DNA from: Rhodococcus jostii NBRC 16295
GTDB taxonomy: Bacteria > Actinomycetota > Actinomycetes > Mycobacteriales > Mycobacteriaceae
NCBI RefSeq assembly: GCF_001894825.1
Contig: NZ_BCWY01000039.1
Span: 1-64,000 of the forward strand
Reading direction: 5' to 3'
DNA length: 64,000 nt
Made by a program: the position numbers and the translations under genes. This document shows, piece after piece, positions 35,543-43,422 of this stretch; the stretch's first letter is position 1, and each line of letters starts with the position of its first letter. The notes under the pieces are model-generated. The model was not told where the DNA came from and did no database searches. It saw only the letters and a program-made list of their open reading frames with translations.

Positions 35543-36251
35543 CCCGGCGCCCGAGGGCGAGCATCCCCTCGACGAGCAACAACTGGGCCGCCGCGTAGCT
35601 GGCGAGGATCCCCCCTTCGGCCGCGGCCCTCCCCCGGTCTCCGCGGATGAACAAGCGCCGCACCACGATCAGGCCGTCCGAGGTGGTGAACAGCATTCCG
35701 CCGACGCCGAGCCAACTGCGCCGGTCGGGTCCCGGCACCGCCACGTTCGCGACGACGTTCGCGCCGGGCGCGAGGGACGGATCGGCCGACAGCGTCGACG
35801 TGGTGCCGAGCAGCGCCCCGTACACGGTCAACGGTGCCGCGACCTCCTTCGCCCGGCTGCGGAGCAGGGACGCCGCGCCCGCCCAGCCGGCCAGCCGGGG
35901 AATCGCCGCGGGTGCGGTGGGCCGGGCGCCTCGGCGCAGCAACAGCGCCGCGTACGCGGCCTGCATGACGGCGAACGAGGAGGCGCCGCGCACCAGGCGG
36001 GCGTCGTCGTCCGGGTCGATCATGAAGACGTCGCCCACGGTCGCGGCCGCCAGACCGGCGAGGAGGAGGGCGGCGTCGGCGGGGCCGGTGTCCGCTCGTC
36101 GCCGCAGGACTCGTACGGCGAGCGCGGGTGCGATCAGTGGTTTCGCGACCCGCTGCACCCGTTCTCGCCCGGTGACCGCTCCGACGACGGTGGCCAGCGT
36201 CGCCCCGGCGAACACCGCGTGCTCGACACCCCAGTTGTACTTCGACTTCAC
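35526..36251 (-). CDS. YhhN/lysoplasmalogenase-family membrane protein
   Basis: GTG 36251, preceded by GGGAGGAAG, gives 241 residues. The frame runs further upstream, but only as arginine/serine-rich shadow sequence. About eight hydrophobic segments are present, with the family motifs TVGDVFMIDPDDD and ASSFAVMQAAYAALL. In animals and some bacteria YhhN proteins hydrolyse lysoplasmalogen, but most bacterial members are untested. It is divergent from a ScbR-like TetR regulator, which may control it. Confidence 0.78.
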   Translation of the reverse strand: MKSKYNWGVEHAVFAGATLATVVGAVTGRERVQRVAKPLIAPALAVRVLRRRADTGPADAALLLAGLAAATVGDVFMIDPDDDARLVRGASSFAVMQAAYAALLLRRGARPTAPAAIPRLAGWAGAASLLRSRAKEVAAPLTVYGALLGTTSTLSADPSLAPGANVVANVAVPGPDRRSWLGVGGMLFTTSDGLIVVRRLFIRGDRGRAAAEGGILASYAAAQLLLVEGMLALGRRVTGRA

Positions 36252-36353
36252 GTCTTCCTCCCACACTTGCCGACGTGCCGAGGTTACCGGCCCGAACAGT
36301 GGTTGACTGGAGAGCGGACGCGACGGACAATCCGCAATTGTGAGGCACAGGTG

Positions 36354-36995
36354 ATGGCAAAACAGGCGCGCGCGGCGGCCACCCGCCATCAGGTGCTCGA
36401 AGGTGCGGCACTCAGCTTCGAGAAGCTCGGGTACGGCGGCGCGAGCCTGAGCGGCATCCTCTCCTACGCCGATGTCACGAAGGGCGCCTTGTACTTTCAT
36501 TTCGAGTCCAAGGAGGCTCTCGCCTGGGCGGTGATCAAGGAACAGCACGCCATGGCGATGCTGGCGGCGCAGCGCGTGCTCGCGACGGCGCAGTCGCCGA
36601 TGGAGGCGATCCTGTTGTGCGCCAAGGAGATGGCGCGCCAGCTGCTGACCGAGCCCATCGTGCGCGCCGGCGTGCGACTCACCCTGGAGCTCGGCACGTC
36701 CCGTGGTCCGGCCACCGACCCGTACATCGACTGGACCGATACCCTCGTCGCTCTCGCCGGCAAGGCGAGGCAGGCGGGCGAACTGCGCGAGTCCGTCGAT
36801 CCCGCGGCGCTCGCCCGGTTCCTGGTCAGTTCGTTCACCGGAATGCAATTGGTGTCCGAGGCGCTGACCGGACGCGCCGACCTGTACGAGCGCCTGGCCG
36901 ACATGTGGGCGCTGCTGCTGCCCTCGATCGCGTCGCCCGACATGCTGCCCCGCCTGCTCGAACTCGCCGCGTTCCGCGACGACGTCGCTTCCTGA
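36354..36995 (+). CDS. TetR-family regulator of the ScbR/gamma-butyrolactone-receptor type
   Basis: ATG 36354 gives 213 residues; GTG 36351 is adjacent. The N-terminus MAKQARAAATRHQVLEGAA and the HTH ASLSGILSYADVTKGALYFHFESKEALA (read as VTKGALYFHFESKEALA) closely follow the pattern of streptomycete autoregulator receptors such as ScbR and ArpA. TetR proteins bind palindromes and release them on ligand binding. No AfsA-like synthase is present here, so its ligand is unknown. It faces the YhhN gene across a 102-bp gap. Confidence 0.85.
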   Translation: MAKQARAAATRHQVLEGAALSFEKLGYGGASLSGILSYADVTKGALYFHFESKEALAWAVIKEQHAMAMLAAQRVLATAQSPMEAILLCAKEMARQLLTEPIVRAGVRLTLELGTSRGPATDPYIDWTDTLVALAGKARQAGELRESVDPAALARFLVSSFTGMQLVSEALTGRADLYERLADMWALLLPSIASPDMLPRLLELAAFRDDVAS

Positions 36996-37002
36996 CGCGA
37001 AC

Positions 37003-37296
37003 TCAGACTCCCGGCGGCCTCGGATCCGGGGATGCGGGGGCGGCCTGCGGAAGGTCGAGCGGCTGCGACTGCGTCGGCGCCGTCTGGACGACGGCAATGC
37101 GCGGACCGGCCGGAGGTGCATCCACCGAGCAGATCGTTCCGAAGACGCCGAGTCCGCCGAACAACGCCAGTAACCCGTAGGCCAGGTACGTCGACGTCCG
37201 TTCGACAGCCGATTTGGATTCACCCTCCGACACCGCGGCGGTACGCCGCAGGTAGACGGTCCGGGTTTCGCGGGGCATTCGAGTGAGTTCAACCAT
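37003..37296 (-). CDS. small single-pass membrane protein
   Basis: ATG 37296, preceded by AAGAAGAG, gives 97 residues; the open upstream extension is not supported. One membrane segment (YLAYGLLALFGGLGVFGTICS, about 45-63) separates a charged N-terminus from a proline/glutamine-rich tail. It is convergent with the TetR gene. No family is recognised. Confidence 0.6.
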   Translation of the reverse strand: MVELTRMPRETRTVYLRRTAAVSEGESKSAVERTSTYLAYGLLALFGGLGVFGTICSVDAPPAGPRIAVVQTAPTQSQPLDLPQAAPASPDPRPPGV

Positions 37297-37475
37297 GTGG
37301 CTCTTCTTCGCCTGATTCGTCGGTGCGGGGGTGTCGGGTCGACGCTTCGAGTGTGTCGTGATGCCGCGCGGGTGTCCGTACCCCCAAGGGATGGAATCAG
37401 TGACACCCAGGGGTTCGGCGGCCCGCGGTGGAAGCGACGAGCGAGCGGTGGTTATGATCCGGACCACACTGATGT

Positions 37476-37512
37476 TGTACGCAATGCGGGATCATTGCCC
37501 GCTTTGCGTACA
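37476..37512. promoter_or_regulatory. inverted repeat TGTACGCAATGCGGG-N7-CCCGCTTTGCGTACA upstream of benE-like gene
   Basis: The 15-base arms have a single mismatch and a seven-base centre, ending 34 bp before the transporter start. It may be a regulator site (the TTGTACGCAA element is GntR-like) or an attenuator hairpin. No regulator gene is adjacent. Confidence 0.55.
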
Positions 37513-37546
37513 TCGCGCGAGTATTGCCGGAGCAGGAAGGCCTCGA

Positions 37547-38815
37547 ATGACGACCACCGAGGAACCGACTCGCAGCGAGGACGTGCCGACCCGCACCCCT
37601 CGCTTCGAACGACCACCGTGGCCGCCCGCCGGCCCGCGCCGCCTGATCGGCGACCTCGGCGGGACCTACGTCGCCAACGGGCTGATCGGGTTGATCTTCT
37701 CCGCGACGGGGCCCGTCGCCGTGATCCTGGCCGCCGGTTCCGCGGGCGGACTGTCGCCCCAGCAGATGGCATCGTGGATCTTCGGCGTCTTCTTCCTCAA
37801 CGGCATCCTGACCGCGCTCGCCAGCTGGCTGTACCGTCAGCCGCTCGCGTTCTTCTGGACGATCCCCGGCACGATCATCGTCGGTGGCTCGCTCACACAC
37901 TTGTCGTGGCCCGAGGTGCTCGGCGCGTTCGTCGTCAGCGGAGTCCTCATCCTCGCCCTCGGCCTGACCGGGCGGGTGCGGCAGGTGATGGCCATGCTGC
38001 CGATGCCGATCGTCATGGCCATGGTGGCCGGAGTCTTCCTGAAGTTCGGTACCGACCTGGTCCGTGCCGTGGGAACCGATGCGGCCGTTGCCGTTCCGAT
38101 GGTCGTCGCGTTCGTCGTCCTCGGGTCCCGGGCCGCGTTCGGCCGGTGGATGCCGCCCATCCTCGGGGCCCTGCTCGTCGGCGCTGCCGCGGTGGCGATG
38201 ACCGGTCGATTCCACCTCGACGGTGCGGATACGCACTGGATCGCGGCACCGATGCTGCAGGCCCCGCAGTTCACCTGGCAGGCGATCGCCGAACTGGTGG
38301 TCCCGCTGACGATCACGGTGATCGTCGTGCAGAACGGCCAGGGTGCGGCCGTGTTGAAGTCGGCCGGTCACGCGGCACCCATGAACGTCGCCACCGTCGC
38401 GTGCGGGATCTGGTCGCTCGCCTCGGCCGCGGTCGGCGCCGTCTCCACCTGTCTGACGGGGCCGACCAACGCCCTGCTGGTGGCATCGGGGCAGCGCGTG
38501 AGGCACTACACGGCCGCCGTCGTCTGCGGTGTGCTCGCGATGGTCGTCGGCGTGTTCGCCCCGTTGTTCGTTCAGCTGATGCTGGCCACCCCGGTCGCAT
38601 TCGTCGCGACGCTCGGCGGGCTGGCGATGCTCAGGGCGCTCCAGGGTGCGTTCGTCGCCGCGTTCAGCTCCCGATACACGCTCGGTGCGCTCGTGACATT
38701 CCTGGTGACCGTGTCGAACGTGCAGTTCCTGAACATCGGGGCCGCATTCTGGGGGCTCCTCGCCGGACTACTGGTGTCCCGGGTGATGGAATCGGGCGAT
38801 TTCCGGACCGCGTGA
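37547..38815 (+). CDS. benE: BenE-family benzoate/proton symporter-like membrane protein
   Basis: ATG 37547 gives 422 residues. The protein is hydrophobic with about 12 predicted segments. FSATGPVAVILAAGSAGGLSPQ, read as TGPVAVILAAGSAGGL, and FFLNGILTALASW, FFWTIPGTIIVGG and TCLTGPTNALLVASG are characteristic BenE blocks. BenE carries benzoate or related aromatics inward. No benzoate catabolic gene is nearby, so the substrate is inferred from family only. A strong inverted repeat precedes the gene. Confidence 0.88.
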   Translation: MTTTEEPTRSEDVPTRTPRFERPPWPPAGPRRLIGDLGGTYVANGLIGLIFSATGPVAVILAAGSAGGLSPQQMASWIFGVFFLNGILTALASWLYRQPLAFFWTIPGTIIVGGSLTHLSWPEVLGAFVVSGVLILALGLTGRVRQVMAMLPMPIVMAMVAGVFLKFGTDLVRAVGTDAAVAVPMVVAFVVLGSRAAFGRWMPPILGALLVGAAAVAMTGRFHLDGADTHWIAAPMLQAPQFTWQAIAELVVPLTITVIVVQNGQGAAVLKSAGHAAPMNVATVACGIWSLASAAVGAVSTCLTGPTNALLVASGQRVRHYTAAVVCGVLAMVVGVFAPLFVQLMLATPVAFVATLGGLAMLRALQGAFVAAFSSRYTLGALVTFLVTVSNVQFLNIGAAFWGLLAGLLVSRVMESGDFRTA

Positions 38816-38818
38816 TTG

Positions 38819-39316
38819 TCACCGCTTCCGCCGCCACCACCGGGTGACGGCCGGGGGTCGGTCCGGTTCCGGTTCCGGGCGCGCCGTCACCGGCGGCTTC
38901 CGTACCGGCCTGCCCTGCTCCCGCCAGGTGACGACGACCTCGTCCGCGTCGACGGGGCTCACCGGGATCCGTGGACCGGAGGGCGCCCGCAACCAGGCGA
39001 CGATCTGCAGGTTGAGCTGGGCGACCACGTCCCGCACCGCCTGTTCGGACGGCAGACCCCGGATCGTGTCGGGCAACCGTTCGATCTCCTTGCGCAACTG
39101 CAGCGGCGTGGGGAGCAACGAGTCGGTGGGCAGATTCTCGCGGCGGAGGTAGTTCTTCACCCACCACAGTTCGTCGTCGACGTCGCCGGCGGGAATCGGT
39201 TTACCGGCGCCGGGGAGATCGTCGAAGTCGCCGCGCTCCTGAGCCAGCCGGATCTGCTTGTCGATCCAGCTCTCGAAGCTCACCCCGGGAGGTTTGCGCT
39301 CGGTCACGAACGCCAT
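38819..39316 (-). CDS. DUF1992 (DnaJ-homologue-C28-like) protein
   Basis: The 165-residue protein contains the DUF1992 signature: SWIDKQIRLAQERGDFDDLPGAGKPI, read as AQERGDFDDLPGAGKPI (about 25-41), then WWVKNYLRRENLP. The arginine- and proline-rich C-terminal ~45 residues appear disordered. The domain is shared with DNAJC28 but has no J domain and no known bacterial function. It is convergent with the BenE gene, 3 bp away. Confidence 0.85.
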   Translation of the reverse strand: MAFVTERKPPGVSFESWIDKQIRLAQERGDFDDLPGAGKPIPAGDVDDELWWVKNYLRRENLPTDSLLPTPLQLRKEIERLPDTIRGLPSEQAVRDVVAQLNLQIVAWLRAPSGPRIPVSPVDADEVVVTWREQGRPVRKPPVTARPEPEPDRPPAVTRWWRRKR

Positions 39317-39651
39317 TCTTCCAGCGCCGGGTTCAGCCCGCTTCGGGATCGGCTCCCGTGTAGAACGCGGTCGTCCGGTCGCCTGCCGCGATCACAGGTG
39401 AGTACCTCGCCACCGGCGTTGCCCTCGAGCCGGTAGCGGCCATGCAGGCGCAGATCACCCGTCACCGGGATCATCGATCGCTCTCTCGTGTCGTGTCGCT
39501 TCCGTCCTCACCGGACAGTCGTTTCTCGCGCCGCCCGCGCGCACTTGCCATTGCGCATTCTTCCTTTTACTGTGACACCTCGTCTCAGTTAACTATACCC
39601 GCCGCCGGATACCAGACCCAGCACCCCCTTCGCCACCTCAGGAAAGACACG
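39317..39651. other. 335-bp gap without a confident gene
   Basis: The only hint of coding is a 36-codon minus-strand frame from ATG 39443 to TGA 39333 (…PVIAAGDRTTAFYTGADPEAG), with actinobacterial codon use but no clear ribosome site. It could be a tiny gene or a decayed end. The rest is less GC-rich near 39560-39600 and contains AGTTAACT, probably the SRPBCC promoter. Confidence 0.35.
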
Positions 39652-40107
39652 ATGATCGAGATCCATCACACCGCCGTCGCCGGCGCACCGGTCGCAGTCG
39701 CGTTCGATTACGTCGACGACTACCACCACGTTCCGTCCTGGCTGTTCGGGATCACCCGATTCGATCCGATCGGCGAACGGGATCGCGGGCTCGGCGCGGT
39801 GTACGACGCCGCCATGAAGATCGGACCCAAGACCCTCGGCTCGGTCGTGAAGGTCACCGGGTGGGAGCAGAATGCGCTGATCGAACTCGAGGCCGTCGAC
39901 GGTCTCTACACGCACTCGCGGTGGCAGTTCGAGGCCGTCGGCGCGACCGAGACCCGCCTGACCGTCGACTTCCGCTACGACCTTCCCGGCGGACTCGCAG
40001 GCAAGGCGCTCGGCAGGATCATCGAACCGTTCGTCGCGCAGGCGATCCGCCACACCGAGGCCACGCTGCGGCGTCAGATGGAGGAAGGCGCGGGCCGGTC
40101 GGCCTGA
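39652..40107 (+). CDS. SRPBCC-superfamily (polyketide cyclase/START-like) protein
   Basis: ATG 39652 with CAGGAAAG upstream gives 151 residues; the longer open frame is not supported. The pattern (IHHTAVAGAPVAVAFDYVDDYHHVPSWL at the start, read as AFDYVDDYHHVPSW; TGWEQNALIELEAV; LTVDFRYDLPGGLAGKALGR; long C-terminal helix) is typical of the START/SRPBCC ligand-binding fold. It may bind a hydrophobic ligand or protect the cell from toxins. A hairpin follows and a MarR gene lies 98 bp downstream. Confidence 0.8.
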   Translation: MIEIHHTAVAGAPVAVAFDYVDDYHHVPSWLFGITRFDPIGERDRGLGAVYDAAMKIGPKTLGSVVKVTGWEQNALIELEAVDGLYTHSRWQFEAVGATETRLTVDFRYDLPGGLAGKALGRIIEPFVAQAIRHTEATLRRQMEEGAGRSA

Positions 40108-40124
40108 CCCGCGTCACGGCCTCC

Positions 40125-40166
40125 GTGCCGCTGTTCCCCTCGTGTGACGAGTGGAACAGCCGGCAC
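40125..40166 (+). terminator. hairpin terminator after the SRPBCC gene
   Basis: GTGCCGCTGTTCC and GGAACAGCCGGCAC pair with one bulge, and CTCG/CGAG close the loop. It lies 18 bp after the SRPBCC stop. Confidence 0.65.
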
Positions 40167-40172
40167 CTGTAT

Positions 40173-40193
40173 ACATAGATAGTTAGCCTATGT
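40173..40193. promoter_or_regulatory. predicted MarR operator ACATAG-N9-CTATGT
   Basis: A perfect six-base inverted repeat in an AT-rich stretch lies 12 bp before the MarR start codon, as expected for an autoregulating MarR repressor. Confidence 0.6.
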
Positions 40194-40205
40194 AACATCT
40201 TTTCC

Positions 40206-40646
40206 ATGGACGACGACACACGGCTGCAGAGCCTGCTCGTCGACCTGGTCACGAATTCTCACCGATTCACCAGGCTCGCGAGCTCCTTCGGATCCGAGGA
40301 TCACCCCCGGCCGTGGACACGTGCGCTCGCCCTGCTCGACGACCACGGCGAGCTCCGCATCAGCGAGTTCGCCCGCATCGACCGATGCTCGCAACCGTCC
40401 GCCACCGCCCTGCTCCAGAAGCTGGCCGACCGCGGCTACGTAGCCCGCCGGCCCGACCCGGACGATGCCCGGGCGGTCCGAGTGTCCATCACGAACCCGG
40501 GACGCGAATGGCTGACCGTCGCCCGCCACGAGATCGCGGGCGCACTCGCCCCGCACTTCGCGGACCTCGAAGCCGAGCAACTCGAACGACTGACGCAGGG
40601 CCTGTCGGAACTGCGGTCGATCGTCCAGTCGTCAGCCCGTTCCTGA
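40206..40646 (+). CDS. MarR-family transcriptional regulator
   Basis: The 146-residue winged-helix protein has ISEFARIDRCSQPSATALLQKLADRGYVARRPDPDDARAVRV, read as CSQPSATALLQKLADRGY (recognition helix, about 60-77) and DPDDARAVRV (wing). MarR dimers respond to phenolic or oxidant ligands and commonly repress an adjacent efflux pump. The MFS gene lies 45 bp downstream on the same strand, and an operator-like repeat covers the promoter, so control of both genes is likely. Confidence 0.9.
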   Translation: MDDDTRLQSLLVDLVTNSHRFTRLASSFGSEDHPRPWTRALALLDDHGELRISEFARIDRCSQPSATALLQKLADRGYVARRPDPDDARAVRVSITNPGREWLTVARHEIAGALAPHFADLEAEQLERLTQGLSELRSIVQSSARS

Positions 40647-40691
40647 CAACCCACCGTCACAACACCCCGACGTACCCCGAAGGAGGTGGCC

Positions 40692-41948
40692 GTGAGCACC
40701 ACGACCGTCACGAACAGCACATCCAGCGAGGCACCGCCAAGCCTCCTCCACCAGCCGAAATCGGTCTGGGCAGTCGCCTTCGCCAGCGTCATCGCCTTCA
40801 TGGGAATCGGCCTCGTGGACCCCATCCTCAAGCCCATCGGCGAACAACTGGACGCGACGCCGTCCCAGGTGTCACTGCTGTTCACCAGCTACATGCTGGT
40901 CACCGGCGTCGCAATGCTCATCACCGGAGTGGTGTCGAGCCGGATCGGCGCCAAGAAGACGCTCCTCACCGGTCTCGCCGTCATCGTCGTGTTCGCGGCG
41001 CTTGCCGGAAGCTCCGGCACCATCGACCAGATCGTCGGTTTCCGCGCCGGCTGGGGCCTGGGTAACGCCCTCTTCATCGCCACCGCGCTCGCAGCCATCG
41101 TCGGCGCGGCCAGCGGCGGCGTCGCACGGGCCATCATCCTGTACGAGGCCGCACTGGGCATCGGCATCGCCGTCGGCCCGCTGGTCGGCGGAGTCCTCGG
41201 CAACATCAGCTGGCGCGCACCGTTCTTCGGCGTCGCCGCCCTGATGGCCGTCGCGTTCATCCTCATCGTCGTGATGCTGCCATCCGCCCCGAAACCGGAG
41301 CACCGCACGTCGATCGCCGCGCCGTTCCTCGCCTTGCGCCACCGCGGCCTGTTCACCGTCGCGATCACCGCACTGCTCTACAACTACGGCTTCTTCACAC
41401 TGCTCGCGTACACGCCGTTCCCGCTCGACATGGGCACGTACTCGATCGGATTCATCTTCTTCGGGTGGGGACTCGCACTGGCGATCGCATCGGTGTTCCT
41501 CGCCCCGCGGCTGCAGCGACGCTTCGGCACCCTGCCGATGATGATGCTGGCCCTGGCGCTGTTCGCCCTCGACCTCGCCATGATGGCCGCATTCACCGAC
41601 AGCAAGACCGTGCTGATCGTCGGTGTCGTGCTCGCCGGGCTCTTCCTCGGTGTCAACAACACCCTCATCACCGAGACCGTGATGATCTCCGCTCCCGTCG
41701 AGCGGTCGACGGCGTCCGCGGCGTACAGCTTCGTCCGCTTCGTCGGTGGCGCCGCAGCACCGTGGGTCGCGGGCAAGCTCGGTGAGAGCAACATGCACAT
41801 GCCGTTCTGGGTCGGCGCCGCCTGCACCGCCGCCGCGATCCTCGTGCTGGCGACCGGACGCAAGGTCCTCGCCCACGTCGACGACCACGACCCGGAACCG
41901 CACAGCGTCGAGGAAGCACTGGCCGTCACGGCCGCCGACGCCGACTGA
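40692..41948 (+). CDS. MFS transporter (12-helix drug/sugar-type efflux)
   Basis: GTG 40692 is chosen because AGGAGG (40681-40686) lies five bases before it, while GTG 40686 overlaps that site. The 418 residues begin with a ~25-residue soluble tail, then show FMGIGLVDPILKPIGEQL and the loop VVSSRIGAKKTLLTG, giving 12 segments. YEAALGIGIAVGPLVGG is an antiporter-like motif C. It probably exports a toxic compound under the MarR regulator. A 40-bp palindrome follows the stop by 9 bp. Confidence 0.9.
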   Translation: MSTTTVTNSTSSEAPPSLLHQPKSVWAVAFASVIAFMGIGLVDPILKPIGEQLDATPSQVSLLFTSYMLVTGVAMLITGVVSSRIGAKKTLLTGLAVIVVFAALAGSSGTIDQIVGFRAGWGLGNALFIATALAAIVGAASGGVARAIILYEAALGIGIAVGPLVGGVLGNISWRAPFFGVAALMAVAFILIVVMLPSAPKPEHRTSIAAPFLALRHRGLFTVAITALLYNYGFFTLLAYTPFPLDMGTYSIGFIFFGWGLALAIASVFLAPRLQRRFGTLPMMMLALALFALDLAMMAAFTDSKTVLIVGVVLAGLFLGVNNTLITETVMISAPVERSTASAAYSFVRFVGGAAAPWVAGKLGESNMHMPFWVGAACTAAAILVLATGRKVLAHVDDHDPEPHSVEEALAVTAADAD

Positions 41949-41957
41949 CAACCCCAG

Positions 41958-41997
41958 GTGAGTGGCGAAGTGTGCCCCGGCACGCTTCGCCACTCAC
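41958..41997. terminator. 40-bp palindrome between convergent MFS and pyrE genes
   Basis: It begins GTGAGTGGCGAAGTGTGCCC, with the mirror half ending GCCACTCAC. There are 18 Watson-Crick pairs and one G.T, and flanking CAG/CTG extend the stem to 41955-42000. It is nearly identical to 10142-10181. Confidence 0.8.
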
Positions 41998-42005
41998 CTG
42001 TGTGG

Positions 42006-42536
42006 TCAGAGGTTCAGGTCGGGAAGACCGAGCAGCGAGCGGTACTCGAGCCCCTCGGCCGCGATGATCTCGTCGGCCCCGGTCGCCCGGTCGACGACAG
42101 TCGCGACACCGACGACGATCGCCCCGACGTCCCGCAGCGCCTTCACCGCGGTGAGTGGGGAGTTACCCGTGGTGGTCGTGTCCTCGACCACCAGGACGCG
42201 CTTGCCGACGACGTCCGGACCCTCGATCTGCCGCTGCATCCCGTGCGCCTTCGCCGCCTTGCGCACCACGAACGAATCGATCGGCCTGCCCGGAGCGTGC
42301 ATCACGGCCATCGCCACCGGGTCGGCGCCCATCGTCAGCCCGCCGACGGCGTCGAAATCCCAGTCCGCCACCAGTTCACGCAGCAGCTTCCCGATCAGCG
42401 GGCCGGCCTCGTGATGCAATGTGGCGCGGCGCAGATCCACGTAGTAGTCGGCTTCCTTGCCCGAAGACAACGTCACCTTGCCGTGCACAACAGCCAGCTC
42501 ACGCACCAACGCGGCCAGATCCTCGCGATCACTCAT
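42006..42536 (-). CDS. pyrE: orotate phosphoribosyltransferase
   Basis: ATG 42536 gives 176 residues. The PRPP-binding motif VLVVEDTTTTGNS (about 112-124) and LSSGKEADYYVDLR near the N-terminus identify PyrE. It joins orotate to PRPP to make OMP, the fifth step of pyrimidine synthesis, in the cytoplasm. The order TrmH-like ... pyrE ... Rv0383c-like ... clpB follows mycobacteria. The SDR gene upstream (20-bp gap) is probably in the same transcript. Confidence 0.95.
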   Translation of the reverse strand: MSDREDLAALVRELAVVHGKVTLSSGKEADYYVDLRRATLHHEAGPLIGKLLRELVADWDFDAVGGLTMGADPVAMAVMHAPGRPIDSFVVRKAAKAHGMQRQIEGPDVVGKRVLVVEDTTTTGNSPLTAVKALRDVGAIVVGVATVVDRATGADEIIAAEGLEYRSLLGLPDLNL

Positions 42537-42556
42537 GCCCGAAACCCTACCCAGTC

Positions 42557-43351
42557 CTACGTGCGGGCACGCCCCCGGCCGAACACGTTGGTCAACCGCC
42601 GGACCAGACTCTTCGGGACGAGACGACCGACGGTCGTGAGGACCTTGTACTGCACGCCGGGGATGCTGACGACCTTGCCGTTCTCCAGATCGGACAGCGA
42701 CGCCGCGACCACCTGATCGACGCTCAGCCACATGGGCTTCGGAATCGAGCTCATCTCGATGCCCGCGCGCTCGTGGAACTCGGTGCGGATGAACCCGGGG
42801 CACAGCGCCTGGATCCGCACCCCCGTGCCGCCCAGCCCGTTCGCCAAACCCTCGGAGAACGAGATGACGTACGCCTTGCTCGCCGAATAGGTCGATCCCC
42901 GCCCGGACAGCAGGCCGGCAACGCTCGCCACGTTGACGACGGTGCCGTTGGCCGCCGCGATCATGCCGGGCAACGCCGCGCGGGTCAGCTGCATCACGGC
43001 GGTGACGTTGACGTCCAGCTGGGACTGCAACAGCTCCGGCGTCGCGGTCCAGAATTCACCCGAGGTGCCGAATCCAGCGTTGTTGACGAGCACCTCGACG
43101 CCCTTGCCGAGTCGCTGCGCCACTTCCTCGCGCCCGGACGCCGTCGCCAGATCGGCTTGCAGGATCTCGGATTCGGTGTCGAACAACGCCTTCATCTCGT
43201 CGGCGAGGGCGCGGAGGCGGGTCTCGTCACGGGCGACGAGCACGAGGTCGTAACCGAGAGAAGCGAACTTCCTCGCGAAGCCGGCACCGAGCCCCGAAGT
43301 CGGGCCGGTGACGAGGGCAACAGGTCGGGCGGAACTGGGGGGCGTCGACAT
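42557..43351 (-). CDS. short-chain dehydrogenase/reductase
   Basis: ATG 43351 gives 264 residues; longer in-frame starts are rejected because SARPVALVTGPTSGLG already places the cofactor motif at residues 14-21. NNAG, VNVASVAGLL and catalytic YSASK are present. The C-terminal extension (VQYKVLTTVGRLVPKSLVRRL) is basic and amphipathic, as in membrane-associated SDRs. The substrate is unknown. It precedes pyrE on the same strand. Confidence 0.87.
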   Translation of the reverse strand: MSTPPSSARPVALVTGPTSGLGAGFARKFASLGYDLVLVARDETRLRALADEMKALFDTESEILQADLATASGREEVAQRLGKGVEVLVNNAGFGTSGEFWTATPELLQSQLDVNVTAVMQLTRAALPGMIAAANGTVVNVASVAGLLSGRGSTYSASKAYVISFSEGLANGLGGTGVRIQALCPGFIRTEFHERAGIEMSSIPKPMWLSVDQVVAASLSDLENGKVVSIPGVQYKVLTTVGRLVPKSLVRRLTNVFGRGRART

Positions 43352-43382
43352 ACCGGTGACGGTAGCAAGGCACTGCCCGCCT

Positions 43383-43422
43383 GTGCGCGGTTGACGAGTC
43401 CTGGGACTCCTCAGGCACTCAC
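43383..43422. repeat. degenerate 40-bp palindrome
   Basis: Fourteen of 20 positions still pair. It ends ACTCAC, and GCGGTTGACGAGT resembles the right arm of 21240-21279. Its GTGAGT end supplies the TGA stop of the gene at 43419 (minus strand). I read it as a decayed member of the 40-bp family. Confidence 0.5.

Noticed and set aside
39442-39651. N-terminal extension of the SRPBCC protein to 39442
   Set aside because: The fold begins at ATG 39652, which has its own ribosome-binding site. The extension has atypical composition.
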